Positions 8,042 to 15,970 of a stretch of 64,000 nucleotides of DNA are shown here, piece by piece (position 1 is the stretch's first letter; every line of letters starts with the position of its first letter). The DNA is from MAG-121220-bin8 sp002700465. Lineage in GTDB: Bacteria; Bacteroidota; Bacteroidia; Flavobacteriales; Flavobacteriaceae. The DNA is taken from NCBI GenBank assembly GCA_943789295.1, contig CALSTO010000001.1, positions 434,001 to 498,000 on the forward strand, read 5' to 3'. Made by a program: the position numbers and the translations under genes. Under the pieces are notes generated by a model, which saw nothing but the letters and a program-made list of their open reading frames with translations, did not search any database and was not told the DNA's origin.

Positions 8042-8455
8042 TTATTTTTGAACAATTCTAAGTATAAGTATTGAAAGTTTAGAAACTGAAAAAGTAAATA
8101 GTCCAAAAAGAGGAGATAATAATGCCACCTTTAAACCTCCAGCTATTATAGAAGGGTTTGCTTCACCTGTTGCTTCAAGAACATCAAAAGCAGTTATAAG
8201 TCCTATAAAGGCCCCCATGACTCCTAAAGTTAGTCCAAGTGAGCCACTATCCTTTATATGTTTAAGCATTTTTTTTGAAATTTCAATATTTGTTTTGATG
8301 TTCAAAATAGATTTTATTGTAAAGTAAATTGATATTAACAAACAAATAAGAACAAGAGACATAAATAGCGCCCCTCCCTCCATAAATCTATTAAATAAAG
8401 TTGTTCCAATTAATCCTATTATTATTGCCATAATTCTTAGTATTTTAAGTTTCAT
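8042..8455 (-). CDS. MotA/TolQ/ExbB proton-channel family protein
   Basis: Membrane protein of 137 residues with three to four helices. The segment SGSLGLTLGVMGAFIGLITAFDVLEATGEANPSIIAGGLKVALLSPLFGLFTF (about residues 70-122) is the typical TolQ/ExbB/MotA core that forms a proton path. It is shorter than ExbB or TolQ and no ExbD/TolR partner is present, so it probably does not energise TonB. It is the first gene of a leftward operon with a membrane protein, an XRE regulator and a zinc ribbon. Immediately upstream are a TAnnTTTG element and two palindromes. Confidence 0.75.
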   Translation of the reverse strand: MKLKILRIMAIIIGLIGTTLFNRFMEGGALFMSLVLICLLISIYFTIKSILNIKTNIEISKKMLKHIKDSGSLGLTLGVMGAFIGLITAFDVLEATGEANPSIIAGGLKVALLSPLFGLFTFSVSKLSILILRIVQK

Positions 8456-8466
8456 TTAGTATTTAT

Positions 8467-8486
8467 ATGTTAAGTTAACTTTACAA
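8467..8486. promoter_or_regulatory. Imperfect palindrome, proximal operator candidate
   Basis: ATGTTAAGTTAACTTTACAA shares its first 12 bases with a better palindrome 34 bases away. It overlaps the predicted transcription start of the leftward TolQ-like/XRE operon, a place where a repressor would block transcription. Confidence 0.5.
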
Positions 8487-8491
8487 ATATA
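8484..8491 (-). promoter_or_regulatory. -7 promoter element of the TolQ-like/XRE operon
   Basis: The minus strand reads TATATTTG, an exact match to the Bacteroidota -7 consensus TAnnTTTG. It lies 29 bases upstream of the first ATG at 8455, with one palindrome on each side. Confidence 0.55.
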
Positions 8492-8500
8492 CAAAAAACA

Positions 8501-8520
8501 ATGTTAAGTTAGCTTAACAT
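8501..8520. promoter_or_regulatory. Perfect inverted repeat, distal operator candidate
   Basis: ATGTTAAG-TTAG-CTTAACAT has perfect 8-base arms. It starts 34 bases (about three helical turns) from the proximal copy and covers the region expected for the -33 element of the leftward operon. The encoded XRE protein is the obvious candidate ligand, an inference. Confidence 0.6.
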
Positions 8521-8553
8521 ATATATTTTTTTTCATTTTTGTATATTGTTAGA

Positions 8554-10086
8554 ATGTCTATAATCAGATTATTTTTTGTTTTAACTCTTTTTTTATTTCA
8601 TTCTTGTAATAATTCAAATAAAATTAGTAAGCCTAACATCGTTTTATTTATGGTAGATGATTTAGGATGGCAAGATACTTCAGTTTCATTTTGGAAAAGT
8701 GAAACTAAATTCAATAGGCTTTACAATACTCCTAATATGGAAATATTAGCTGATATGGGCGTTAAATTCACTAATGCTTATGCAACTCCTGTTTGTTCCC
8801 CATCCAGGATTAGTTTGATGACAGGAATGAATGCCGCAAAACATAGAGTTACTAATTGGACTCTTAATCCTAATAAAAAAAAACCAGCAGAAATTAATCA
8901 CAAAAATTTTGAGTTTCCTGATTGGAATTATAATGGACTGTCAACTTTAGATTCGGTTTCAAATTCAATTTATGCTACCCCTCTTCCTCAAGTTTTAAAA
9001 GATAATGGGTATTTTACTATTCATGCTGGAAAGGCTCACCTTGGAGCTATTGGATACCCATCATCGAATCCATTAAATATTGGATTTGATGTCAATATTG
9101 CAGGACATGCAGCAGGTGCCCCACAAAGTTATCTGGGTACAGATAATTTTGGAAATAATGATTTAAAAAATAAAATATGGGCAGTTCCTGGACTTAAAAA
9201 ATATCATGGAAAAGATATTTTTTTAACTGAAGCTTTGAGTTTAGAAATTTTAGAAAACCTTAGAAAACCTATAGAATCTAATTCTCCATTTTTCCTTTAT
9301 TTTTCTTTATATAATGTTCATGCACCTTTAATGGAGGACAATCGTTTTGTTGAAAAATATAAAAATATTGGTTTAAAAAACTCTGAAATTAAATATGCTT
9401 CAATGATAGAAAGTATGGATTACGCTTTAGGAACTATTTTAAAAAAGTTAAAAAATGAAAATATTTTAAATAATACAATAATCATTTTCATGTCTGACAA
9501 TGGAGGTTTAAGTGCTGTTGCTAGGGATGGAGAGAAGCATATACATAATTATCCCTTAAAAAGTGGAAAAGGATCTATTTATGAGGGAGGAATAAGAGTT
9601 CCTATGATAGTTTATTCCCCATTTCATAAAACTGTTGTTAATGAAGTTCATCACCCAGTTATAATTGATGACTTTTTCCCTTCAATTTTAGAGTTAACAA
9701 ATACTATGGAAAGTAGTTTGGTACAAGTTGTAGATGGTCAAAGCTTTGTTCCTCTTTTGAATAATGAAATCATTGAAGAGAAACCTTTATTTTGGCATTA
9801 TCCTAATTGGTGGGGCCCAAGTGGACCGGGAATTGGTAGTTACAGCGCGATTAGACAGGGAAAATGGAAGTTTATTTATTTTCATGATACTCAAATTGTT
9901 GAGTTGTACAACCTGGAAAATGATATTTCAGAAAATATTAATTTAATTTCTGTAAATATTTCAAAATCCAAAGAACTTGCTAATATTTTGACAAAATATT
10001 TAAAATCAGTTGATGCCCAAATGCCTCACAATAAAATTACTAATTCAATAGTACCTTGGCCAGCTGAACATCCTTCTTTTAATTAA
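8554..10086 (+). CDS. S1 sulfatase, lipoprotein, Cys-type
   Basis: Type I sulfatase of 510 residues that hydrolyses sulfate esters, probably surface- or periplasm-facing. The start at 8554 gives a lipoprotein signal MSIIRLFFVLTLFLFHSC with Cys at 18; an upstream TTG at 8539 would only lengthen it. The active-site motif is PVCSPSRISLMTG with Cys81, the residue converted to formylglycine by a maturase not in this window. Metal and sulfate ligands are visible in MVDDLGWQD, GKAHLGAIG and FMSDNGG. It heads an operon with DUF2256, an alpha-glucosidase, an SsuD-like monooxygenase and a symporter, pointing to a sulfated carbohydrate or small metabolite. Its exact substrate is unknown. Confidence 0.92.
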   Translation: MSIIRLFFVLTLFLFHSCNNSNKISKPNIVLFMVDDLGWQDTSVSFWKSETKFNRLYNTPNMEILADMGVKFTNAYATPVCSPSRISLMTGMNAAKHRVTNWTLNPNKKKPAEINHKNFEFPDWNYNGLSTLDSVSNSIYATPLPQVLKDNGYFTIHAGKAHLGAIGYPSSNPLNIGFDVNIAGHAAGAPQSYLGTDNFGNNDLKNKIWAVPGLKKYHGKDIFLTEALSLEILENLRKPIESNSPFFLYFSLYNVHAPLMEDNRFVEKYKNIGLKNSEIKYASMIESMDYALGTILKKLKNENILNNTIIIFMSDNGGLSAVARDGEKHIHNYPLKSGKGSIYEGGIRVPMIVYSPFHKTVVNEVHHPVIIDDFFPSILELTNTMESSLVQVVDGQSFVPLLNNEIIEEKPLFWHYPNWWGPSGPGIGSYSAIRQGKWKFIYFHDTQIVELYNLENDISENINLISVNISKSKELANILTKYLKSVDAQMPHNKITNSIVPWPAEHPSFN

Positions 10087-10226
10087 TGAAAAAATCTAAT
10101 CTTCCTGAAAAAACTTGTCCTATATGTAATTTTCCTTTTTCTTGGAGAAAAAAATGGAAAAAAAACTGGGATAATGTTGTTTATTGTAGTAGGAAATGTA
10201 GAGGATTAAGTAAAAAGAAATTATGA
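10086..10226 (+). CDS. DUF2256 family zinc-binding small protein (46 aa)
   Basis: Only 46 residues: KTCPICNFPFSWRKKW, then VVYCSRKCRG and a basic tail. The CPIC...FSWRKKW...CS.KC pattern is that of DUF2256 proteins, small presumed zinc binders often encoded near photolyase or oxidoreductase genes; function unknown. Its ATG overlaps the sulfatase stop (TAATG) and its stop overlaps the start of the glucosidase gene (ATGA), so it sits inside the operon and is translationally coupled on both sides. Confidence 0.85.
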   Translation: MKKSNLPEKTCPICNFPFSWRKKWKKNWDNVVYCSRKCRGLSKKKL

Positions 10227-11872
10227 CTCGAAAGTGGTGGAAAGAACAAGTTATTTATCAAATATATCCTAGATCTTTTTACGATTCTAATGGAGATGGA
10301 ATAGGAGATATTAAGGGTATAATTCTAAAATTAGATTATTTAAAGTTTTTAGGAATAGATATAATATGGCTAAGTCCTCATTTTGATTCACCTAATGATG
10401 ATAATGGATATGATATAAGAGATTATAGAAAGATCATGGAAGAATTTGGAGATATGAACGATTTTGACAATTTGTTAAGTGAAATTCATAATAGAGAAAT
10501 GAAGTTAGTTATAGATTTGGTTGTTAATCATACAAGTGATGAGCATAATTGGTTTATTGAGAGTAAATCTTCATCAAAAAATAAATTTAGAGATTTTTAC
10601 ATTTGGAAAGAAGGTAGTGAAACAAATCCTCCTAATAATTGGACTTCTTTTTTTGGAGGATCTGCATGGGAAAAAGATTTAAAAACAAATGATTATTATT
10701 TACATTACTTTTCTAAAAAACAACCTGATTTAAATTGGGAAAATCAAAAAGTTAGAAGAGAGATTTATGATATTATGAAATTTTGGTTGGACAAAGGAAT
10801 TGATGGTTTTAGAATGGATGTAATTCCTTTTATATCCAAAGATCTTAGTTTTAAAAATTTATCAAAATCAAAGCTTATAAGTCCTGAATTTTCTTATGCT
10901 TCTGGAACAAAATTGCATCAGTTTTTAAAAGAAATGAATTCCAAGGTTCTTTCAAAATATGATATAGTTTCAATTGGTGAAGCTTTTGGTATTAGTAATG
11001 AATCAATGATTAAAATGACTGATGAACGAGAAAATGAATTAAATCTCGTTTTTCTTTTTGATATAATTAGAATTGGCAGAGATAATTGGATTCAGAATAA
11101 GTGGAATCTAAAGGAATTCAAAAAACTTTTTGAACAACAATCTAACGTAAAATATTTTAATTGGCCTACAGTTTTTTTGAATAATCACGATAATCCAAGA
11201 AGTGTAAGTAAATATGGTAATGATCTTCAGTTCAGAGAAAAATCTGCAAAACTTCTGGCAATGCTTATTCTCACTCAAAAAGGAACTCCTGTTTTATTCC
11301 AAGGTGAAGAAATAGGAATGACTAATTATAAATTTGAATCTTTAGATCAATTTGATGATCTTGAGGTTGTAGGTAATTTACCAAAAGCAATAAAGTCAGG
11401 AATTAACAAAAAAGATTATTTAAAACATTTAAATATCTCGTCGAGAGATCACTCAAGAACTACAATGCAATGGAATAATAAAATAAACGGTGGTTTTACA
11501 GAGGGAAATAACAACTGGTTTTTAACTAATTCAAACTATAGTTCAATTAATGTTGAAAACGATTTAAAAAATATTAATTCAATATTTCATTTTTATAAGA
11601 GTTTAATTGACTTAAGAAAAAAATCAAATGATCTTATATACGGTGATTATCAAGATTTGGATCCAACAAATGAAAGTTTATTTATTTATCAAAGAAAAGG
11701 GAAGCAGTTTTGTTATTTAGTAATATTAAATATGTCAAATGCTTCATTAAAGTATAATTTTAATAATTTAACAAAATATTCTCTGGAACTTTCAAACAGG
11801 ACATCAGATTTAAACTTTTTTTCTGACGATATTGATTTGCTCCCTTGGGATGCTTTATTGTTTAAAAAATAA
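10223..11872 (+). CDS. GH13 alpha-glucosidase (oligo-1,6-glucosidase type)
   Basis: Glycoside hydrolase family 13 enzyme of 549 residues that cleaves alpha-glucosidic bonds of small oligosaccharides; no signal peptide, so cytoplasmic. Domain A begins WWKEQVIYQIYPRSFYDSNGDGIGD. Conserved region II is DGFRMD with the nucleophile Asp199, the acid/base is Glu253 in SIGEAFG, and the transition-state Asp323 is in NNHDNPR. DLVVNHTSD is region I. Length and motifs fit alpha-glucosidase/oligo-1,6-glucosidase rather than amylase. It is coupled to DUF2256 and followed by the SsuD-like gene eight bases on. Being next to a sulfatase and a sulfonate-type monooxygenase is unusual and suggests an alpha-glucoside with sulfate or sulfonate groups; specificity cannot be read from sequence alone. 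Confidence 0.92.
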   Translation: MTRKWWKEQVIYQIYPRSFYDSNGDGIGDIKGIILKLDYLKFLGIDIIWLSPHFDSPNDDNGYDIRDYRKIMEEFGDMNDFDNLLSEIHNREMKLVIDLVVNHTSDEHNWFIESKSSSKNKFRDFYIWKEGSETNPPNNWTSFFGGSAWEKDLKTNDYYLHYFSKKQPDLNWENQKVRREIYDIMKFWLDKGIDGFRMDVIPFISKDLSFKNLSKSKLISPEFSYASGTKLHQFLKEMNSKVLSKYDIVSIGEAFGISNESMIKMTDERENELNLVFLFDIIRIGRDNWIQNKWNLKEFKKLFEQQSNVKYFNWPTVFLNNHDNPRSVSKYGNDLQFREKSAKLLAMLILTQKGTPVLFQGEEIGMTNYKFESLDQFDDLEVVGNLPKAIKSGINKKDYLKHLNISSRDHSRTTMQWNNKINGGFTEGNNNWFLTNSNYSSINVENDLKNINSIFHFYKSLIDLRKKSNDLIYGDYQDLDPTNESLFIYQRKGKQFCYLVILNMSNASLKYNFNNLTKYSLELSNRTSDLNFFSDDIDLLPWDALLFKK

Positions 11873-11880
11873 AAAATATT

Positions 11881-13014
11881 ATGCTTAATAAAAATGATGT
11901 AGAAATTTCTTGGTTTGCTCCAATCTGTGATGGTGATGATGATATTTTAGGTTCTAGAAACCCCAAATATAAAAGTACTTGGGAAAATACTTCTAAGATT
12001 ATTAAAACAGCAGATGAGTTGGGATATACTAATGTTTTGTGCCCATCATCTTATCAAGTTGGTCAGGATACTCTTCCTTTCGTTTCTGCGATGGCTCCTT
12101 TAACTAGCCAAATAAATTTTTTAGCAGCTATACGTTGTGGAGAAATTCATCCACCAATGCTTGCAAGAACTCTTGCTACATTAGATCATATTTTAAAAGG
12201 AAGGCTAACTGTAAATATTATCTCATCTGATTTACCAGGAAACAAATTGGAATCCTCTAGACGGTATGCTAGATCGAGAGAAGTTATAGAGATCTTAAAA
12301 CAAGCCTGGACTAAAGATCAAATTGATTTTAGTGGAGAATATTATAAAATTAAGCTTCCATCAGATCCAGTTAAACCCTATCAACAAAATGGTGGTCCAT
12401 TATTATATTTTGGAGGTTATTCACCTGATGGTGTTGATTTGTGTGCTGAGCACTGTGATGTTTACTTAATGTGGCCAGATACAGAGGAAAAAATAATTAG
12501 CTTAATGTCTAATATGAAAATTAAAGCTCTTGGATATAACAGAACAGTACAGTTTGGATTAAGGGTTCATGTTATTGTCAGAGAAACTGAGCAAGAAGCG
12601 AGAGATTACGCAAGTAAATTAATTTCAAAATTAGATTTAGATTTGGGAGAAGATATTCGTAATAGAGCACAAGATTCTAAATCACTTGGCGTAGCTATGC
12701 AATCCAAATTAAGATCAAAATCTGATAAAGACTTTTATGTTGAATCTAATCTTTGGACAGGCATTGGTCTAGCAAGATCGGGATGTGGAGCAGCTATTGT
12801 TGGCGATCCTGATCAGGTCTACAATAAACTTAAAAGATATATGGACTTAGGTATAAAATCTTTTATTTTATCAGGATACCCACATCAAAATGAATGTGAA
12901 ATGTTTGCTAAATATGTTTTACCTAGGTTTAACAACATTCATTTTTCTAAAGCATTTAATAGAGTTCCTGAATTAATTTCAAATTCACCATTAGGAACAG
13001 GAAAAAGAAAATAA
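11881..13014 (+). CDS. LLM-class flavin monooxygenase, SsuD (alkanesulfonate monooxygenase)-like
   Basis: FMNH2-dependent luciferase-like monooxygenase of 377 residues. It aligns by eye with SsuD over its whole length: WFAP...GD near the start, ADELGYTNVLCPSS, FLAAIRCGEIHPPMLARTLATLDHILKGRLTVNIISSD, PLLYFGGYSPDGVDLCAEHCDVYLMW, FGLRVHVIVRETEQEA, NLWTGIGLARSGCGAAIVGDPDQV and SFILSGYPHQNECE. SsuD-type enzymes cut C-S bonds of sulfonates, releasing sulfite and an aldehyde; related SmoC acts on sulfoquinovose. They need a flavin reductase, and none is encoded nearby. It sits between a GH13 glucosidase and an SSS symporter in one operon. The family is firm, sulfonate use is inferred, and other LLM substrates remain possible. 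Confidence 0.85.
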   Translation: MLNKNDVEISWFAPICDGDDDILGSRNPKYKSTWENTSKIIKTADELGYTNVLCPSSYQVGQDTLPFVSAMAPLTSQINFLAAIRCGEIHPPMLARTLATLDHILKGRLTVNIISSDLPGNKLESSRRYARSREVIEILKQAWTKDQIDFSGEYYKIKLPSDPVKPYQQNGGPLLYFGGYSPDGVDLCAEHCDVYLMWPDTEEKIISLMSNMKIKALGYNRTVQFGLRVHVIVRETEQEARDYASKLISKLDLDLGEDIRNRAQDSKSLGVAMQSKLRSKSDKDFYVESNLWTGIGLARSGCGAAIVGDPDQVYNKLKRYMDLGIKSFILSGYPHQNECEMFAKYVLPRFNNIHFSKAFNRVPELISNSPLGTGKRK

Positions 13015-13020
13015 ATTGAT

Positions 13021-14562
13021 ATGTTAGATTTTGGTATTGTTATTTTCTATTTCGTTTTAATTTTCTTTGTTGCTTTAAAAGGAAAAGTAACTAATAAAAG
13101 CTCTGCTGATGAGTATTTTTTAAGTAATAGAAATTTAAAATGGTATTCTATTGCTTTATCAACTATAGCAACTAATATTCAAGGATACCAGTTTTTAGGA
13201 ATGATGGGTTCCGCGTATTTATTTGGACTTGCACAAGCAAACCTAGAAATAAACGCAGTACAAGGTATATTGATCGCCACGTTCATTTTTGTACCAATTT
13301 TTTTGAAAGAAAGAATAACAACTATAACTGAGTTTATTAAAATAAAATTAGGAGATAAAATTGCTTTGTTTTATTCATTAAGTAACATTGCATTATTTTC
13401 GACAGTTACTTTAGGCGCTGCACTTTTTTGGGGAGCTTATGCTGCTGAAATGGTTTTTGGAGAACAACTTTCATTTTTACATGAAAATAGAATAGTTCGA
13501 ATATCAATATTAATAGTAATTCTTGGACTTTTCTCTGCTATATACACATATTTAGGAGGTTTAAATGCTGTTGTTAAGACTGATATTATTCAATTTTCAA
13601 TATTACTTTTAGGAGGGGTAGTTGTTTGCTTAATTGCTGTAAATGAACTTGGTGGATGGAACCAACTGTACATAAAAACACCCGAAAAAATGCATCTTCA
13701 TCTTCCTTCAGATCATTCTACATTACCATGGACTCATTTACTTGGTTTATTCTTTCTAAATATTAATTATTGGTGTGCAAACCAAACTGTTATGCAGAGA
13801 GCATTAGCTGCAAAAAGTGTTTCTCATGCACAATCTGGTCTTATGATAGGCGGATTAATAAAATATCTGATGGCTATTATAATTGTAATTCCAGGAATAG
13901 CATTATACGGAATTTTAGGTGACAGCTTAGTTGAACCTGATTTAGCATTTCCCTATCTTGTAAAAACATACTTACCAATTGGATTAAAAGGAATTGTATT
14001 ATGTGGACTTTTCGCTTCTTTAATGAGTACTGTTGACTCTACCTTTAATTCATTAGCAACACTGTGGTCTGTAGACATATATTCAAAGTATATAAATAAA
14101 AATGCATCCGATTATCAAAAAATTAAATCTGGAAGAAGAGCAATTCTTTTTAGCTTTTTTACAGCCTTGCTTATGTCTATGATTCTATTGTATCTGAAGT
14201 TCGACGATCCTGATTCTGCTTTTACTCATACTTTAAATAATCTGAGATATTATATCAATTGCGGAATAGTAGTATTGATATGTAGTGCAATTTTGTTTTT
14301 TAAACCAACAAAAAATTCGATTCTAATAGCATTTTTAATTACCATTCCATTAAATATATTAATTCAATATCTATTTCCAGAAATGAATTATTTTCTTAGA
14401 GCTTTTTGGGTTATTTTATCTGGACTAATTATAGCATTACTATTAAACTTGAATAAGATTCAAAATATATTTAAACTAATTTATGTTTCTTCAAAAAAGA
14501 ATTTAATACTTGGCTTTTTTTTATTAATTAGTTTAATTATTATCCATTTTATTTTTCATTAA
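13021..14562 (+). CDS. SSS-family sodium:solute symporter
   Basis: Inner-membrane sodium-coupled transporter of 513 residues with about thirteen to fourteen hydrophobic helices. The start LDFGIVIFYFVLIFFVALKGK, the SADEYFLSNRNLKWYSIALSTIATNIQGYQFLGMMGSAY segment and GLFASLMSTVDSTFNSLATLWSVDIY are typical of the SGLT-like SSS family, where the last motif contributes sodium ligands. It starts six bases after the SsuD-like gene and most likely imports the operon's sugar-like substrate. Substrate identity cannot be deduced. Confidence 0.9.
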   Translation: MLDFGIVIFYFVLIFFVALKGKVTNKSSADEYFLSNRNLKWYSIALSTIATNIQGYQFLGMMGSAYLFGLAQANLEINAVQGILIATFIFVPIFLKERITTITEFIKIKLGDKIALFYSLSNIALFSTVTLGAALFWGAYAAEMVFGEQLSFLHENRIVRISILIVILGLFSAIYTYLGGLNAVVKTDIIQFSILLLGGVVVCLIAVNELGGWNQLYIKTPEKMHLHLPSDHSTLPWTHLLGLFFLNINYWCANQTVMQRALAAKSVSHAQSGLMIGGLIKYLMAIIIVIPGIALYGILGDSLVEPDLAFPYLVKTYLPIGLKGIVLCGLFASLMSTVDSTFNSLATLWSVDIYSKYINKNASDYQKIKSGRRAILFSFFTALLMSMILLYLKFDDPDSAFTHTLNNLRYYINCGIVVLICSAILFFKPTKNSILIAFLITIPLNILIQYLFPEMNYFLRAFWVILSGLIIALLLNLNKIQNIFKLIYVSSKKNLILGFFLLISLIIIHFIFH

Positions 14563-14573
14563 TTTTAATTATA

Positions 14574-15149
14574 ATGATAAACAAAGCATCTTTTAAGCAA
14601 TTACTTTATTTTGGGGTTGTAATTGAGATAATTATATTTTTAATTTTTTATTATAATAAAGAAGATATTGGGGATTTGTTTCGTTATTCGGCTAGATATT
14701 CTGGAAGATTTTCATTAATGATATATATTTATTGTTTTTATTTATTTAAAAATGCTTTTTTAATCAATCAAAACTTAAATAGAGTTAAAGATTTAGTATT
14801 TATTTTTGGTGTTTTACATTTAATTCATTTTGGATTTTTAGCTCTATCAGTATATCTTAATGATTTACCAATAATTCCAGTAAAAGTTATGGGCGGTGCC
14901 GTTGCTTATTTAATGATCATTATTTACCCATTTTTAATAAAAAAAATTAAAAATCCCATATATCATCTTATATATTTCTATTATGTCGGAATAGTGATGT
15001 TATTGACTTATGTAGCAAGATTAAAAGGAGATTTTGAAGGAGCTAATCCCGAAATATTTCATAAAGTTGCTTTTTTAGTTTTAATTCTAACTTTTTTTAG
15101 TTTTGGATTCAGTTTTTATAAACACAAAGAAAAATTTAAATCATTATGA
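14574..15149 (+). CDS. Six-helix hypothetical membrane protein (ferric-reductase-like?)
   Basis: Polytopic membrane protein of 191 residues with about six helices. SARYSGRFSLMIYIYCFYLF, VFIFGVLHLIHFGFLAL and YYVGIVMLLTYVARLKG recall the heme-binding transmembrane core of ferric-reductase-like/MsrQ proteins, with His residues in the third helix as possible heme ligands. The resemblance is only by eye. It begins 11 bases after the symporter and its stop overlaps the nuclease start (ATGA), so it is inside the operon. A role in passing electrons to a redox partner would fit the neighbouring monooxygenase but is speculative. Confidence 0.5.
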   Translation: MINKASFKQLLYFGVVIEIIIFLIFYYNKEDIGDLFRYSARYSGRFSLMIYIYCFYLFKNAFLINQNLNRVKDLVFIFGVLHLIHFGFLALSVYLNDLPIIPVKVMGGAVAYLMIIIYPFLIKKIKNPIYHLIYFYYVGIVMLLTYVARLKGDFEGANPEIFHKVAFLVLILTFFSFGFSFYKHKEKFKSL

Positions 15150-15919
15150 AAAATTTGAAAATATATATTTTTTCTATATTAATTTTATCATCATTTAGCT
15201 CTCTTGATAGCTCAGTTGTTTGGGGTGAAATTGGACACAAAGTTGTAGGCGAAATTGCAGAAAGAAAACTTAATCCCAATGTAAAACTCATAATAAATGA
15301 ATTATTGGACGGAGAATCTATGGCAAACGCCAGTACCTGGGCAGACGAAATTAAATCAGATCCATTATACAAACAATACAGTCCTTGGCATTATGTTAAT
15401 ATGCCCTTAGATAAAGAGTATTCTGATATTAAAAAAAATGAAAAGGGTGACATAGTAAGTACCTTGAAAAAGAGTATTAAAGTTTTGAAAAACCCAGAAT
15501 CAACTAAAGAACTAAAATCTTTTTATTTAAAATTCTTAATTCATTTGGTTGGAGATATTCACCAACCTTTACATACTGGAAGATTTGAAGATAGAGGAGG
15601 TAACGACATAAAACTTTCATTTTTAGGAAAATCTACAAATTTTCATATTGTTTGGGATGTGCATATAATTGAACATTTGAAAAAGGATTACATTGAACTT
15701 TCAAATGAACTTATGTCAATGAATGAAGTTGATTTTTCATTAAATCCTGACGACTGGGTTTATGAAACACATCAGGACGTTAAAATATTATATGCTGAAA
15801 TTGAGAAGAGTAATGTAATTGATAATAAGTATATAAATAATAAAATCCCTTTTATAAAACACAAGTTATTTAAAGCAGGATCTACTTTGGCGGGTGTCCT
15901 AAATGATATTTTTTCATAA
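15146..15919 (+). CDS. S1/P1 family nuclease
   Basis: Secreted zinc nuclease of the S1/P1 phospholipase-C-like family, 257 residues, degrading single-stranded nucleic acids or releasing 3'-phosphates. A signal peptide (residues 1 to about 25) is followed by mature WGEIGHKVVGEIAERKL, where the N-terminal Trp and His are trinuclear zinc ligands. Others are visible in STWADEI, SPWHYVNMP, HLVGDIHQPLHTG..DRGGND and NFHIVWDVHIIE. It is the last gene of the sulfatase-glucosidase operon, joined to the membrane protein by ATGA, and is followed by a strong terminator. It is an odd partner for sugar catabolism and may serve phosphate or nucleoside scavenging. Confidence 0.92.
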   Translation: MKNLKIYIFSILILSSFSSLDSSVVWGEIGHKVVGEIAERKLNPNVKLIINELLDGESMANASTWADEIKSDPLYKQYSPWHYVNMPLDKEYSDIKKNEKGDIVSTLKKSIKVLKNPESTKELKSFYLKFLIHLVGDIHQPLHTGRFEDRGGNDIKLSFLGKSTNFHIVWDVHIIEHLKKDYIELSNELMSMNEVDFSLNPDDWVYETHQDVKILYAEIEKSNVIDNKYINNKIPFIKHKLFKAGSTLAGVLNDIFS

Positions 15920-15920
15920 A

Positions 15921-15946
15921 AAAAAACGCCCATAAAGGGCGTTTTG
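15921..15946. terminator. Bidirectional intrinsic terminator
   Basis: AAAACGCCC / GGGCGTTTT stem with a short ATAAA loop and an A-run/T-run on its flanks, between the convergent nuclease (+) and M28 peptidase (-) genes, so it can stop transcription from both sides. Confidence 0.85.
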
Positions 15947-15970
15947 TTCGTTATAAATATAATTCGAATT

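Noticed and set aside
15136..15372. Minus-strand frame of 78 residues over the S1/P1 nuclease start
   Set aside because: Complete overlap with a firmly identified gene and no conserved pattern.
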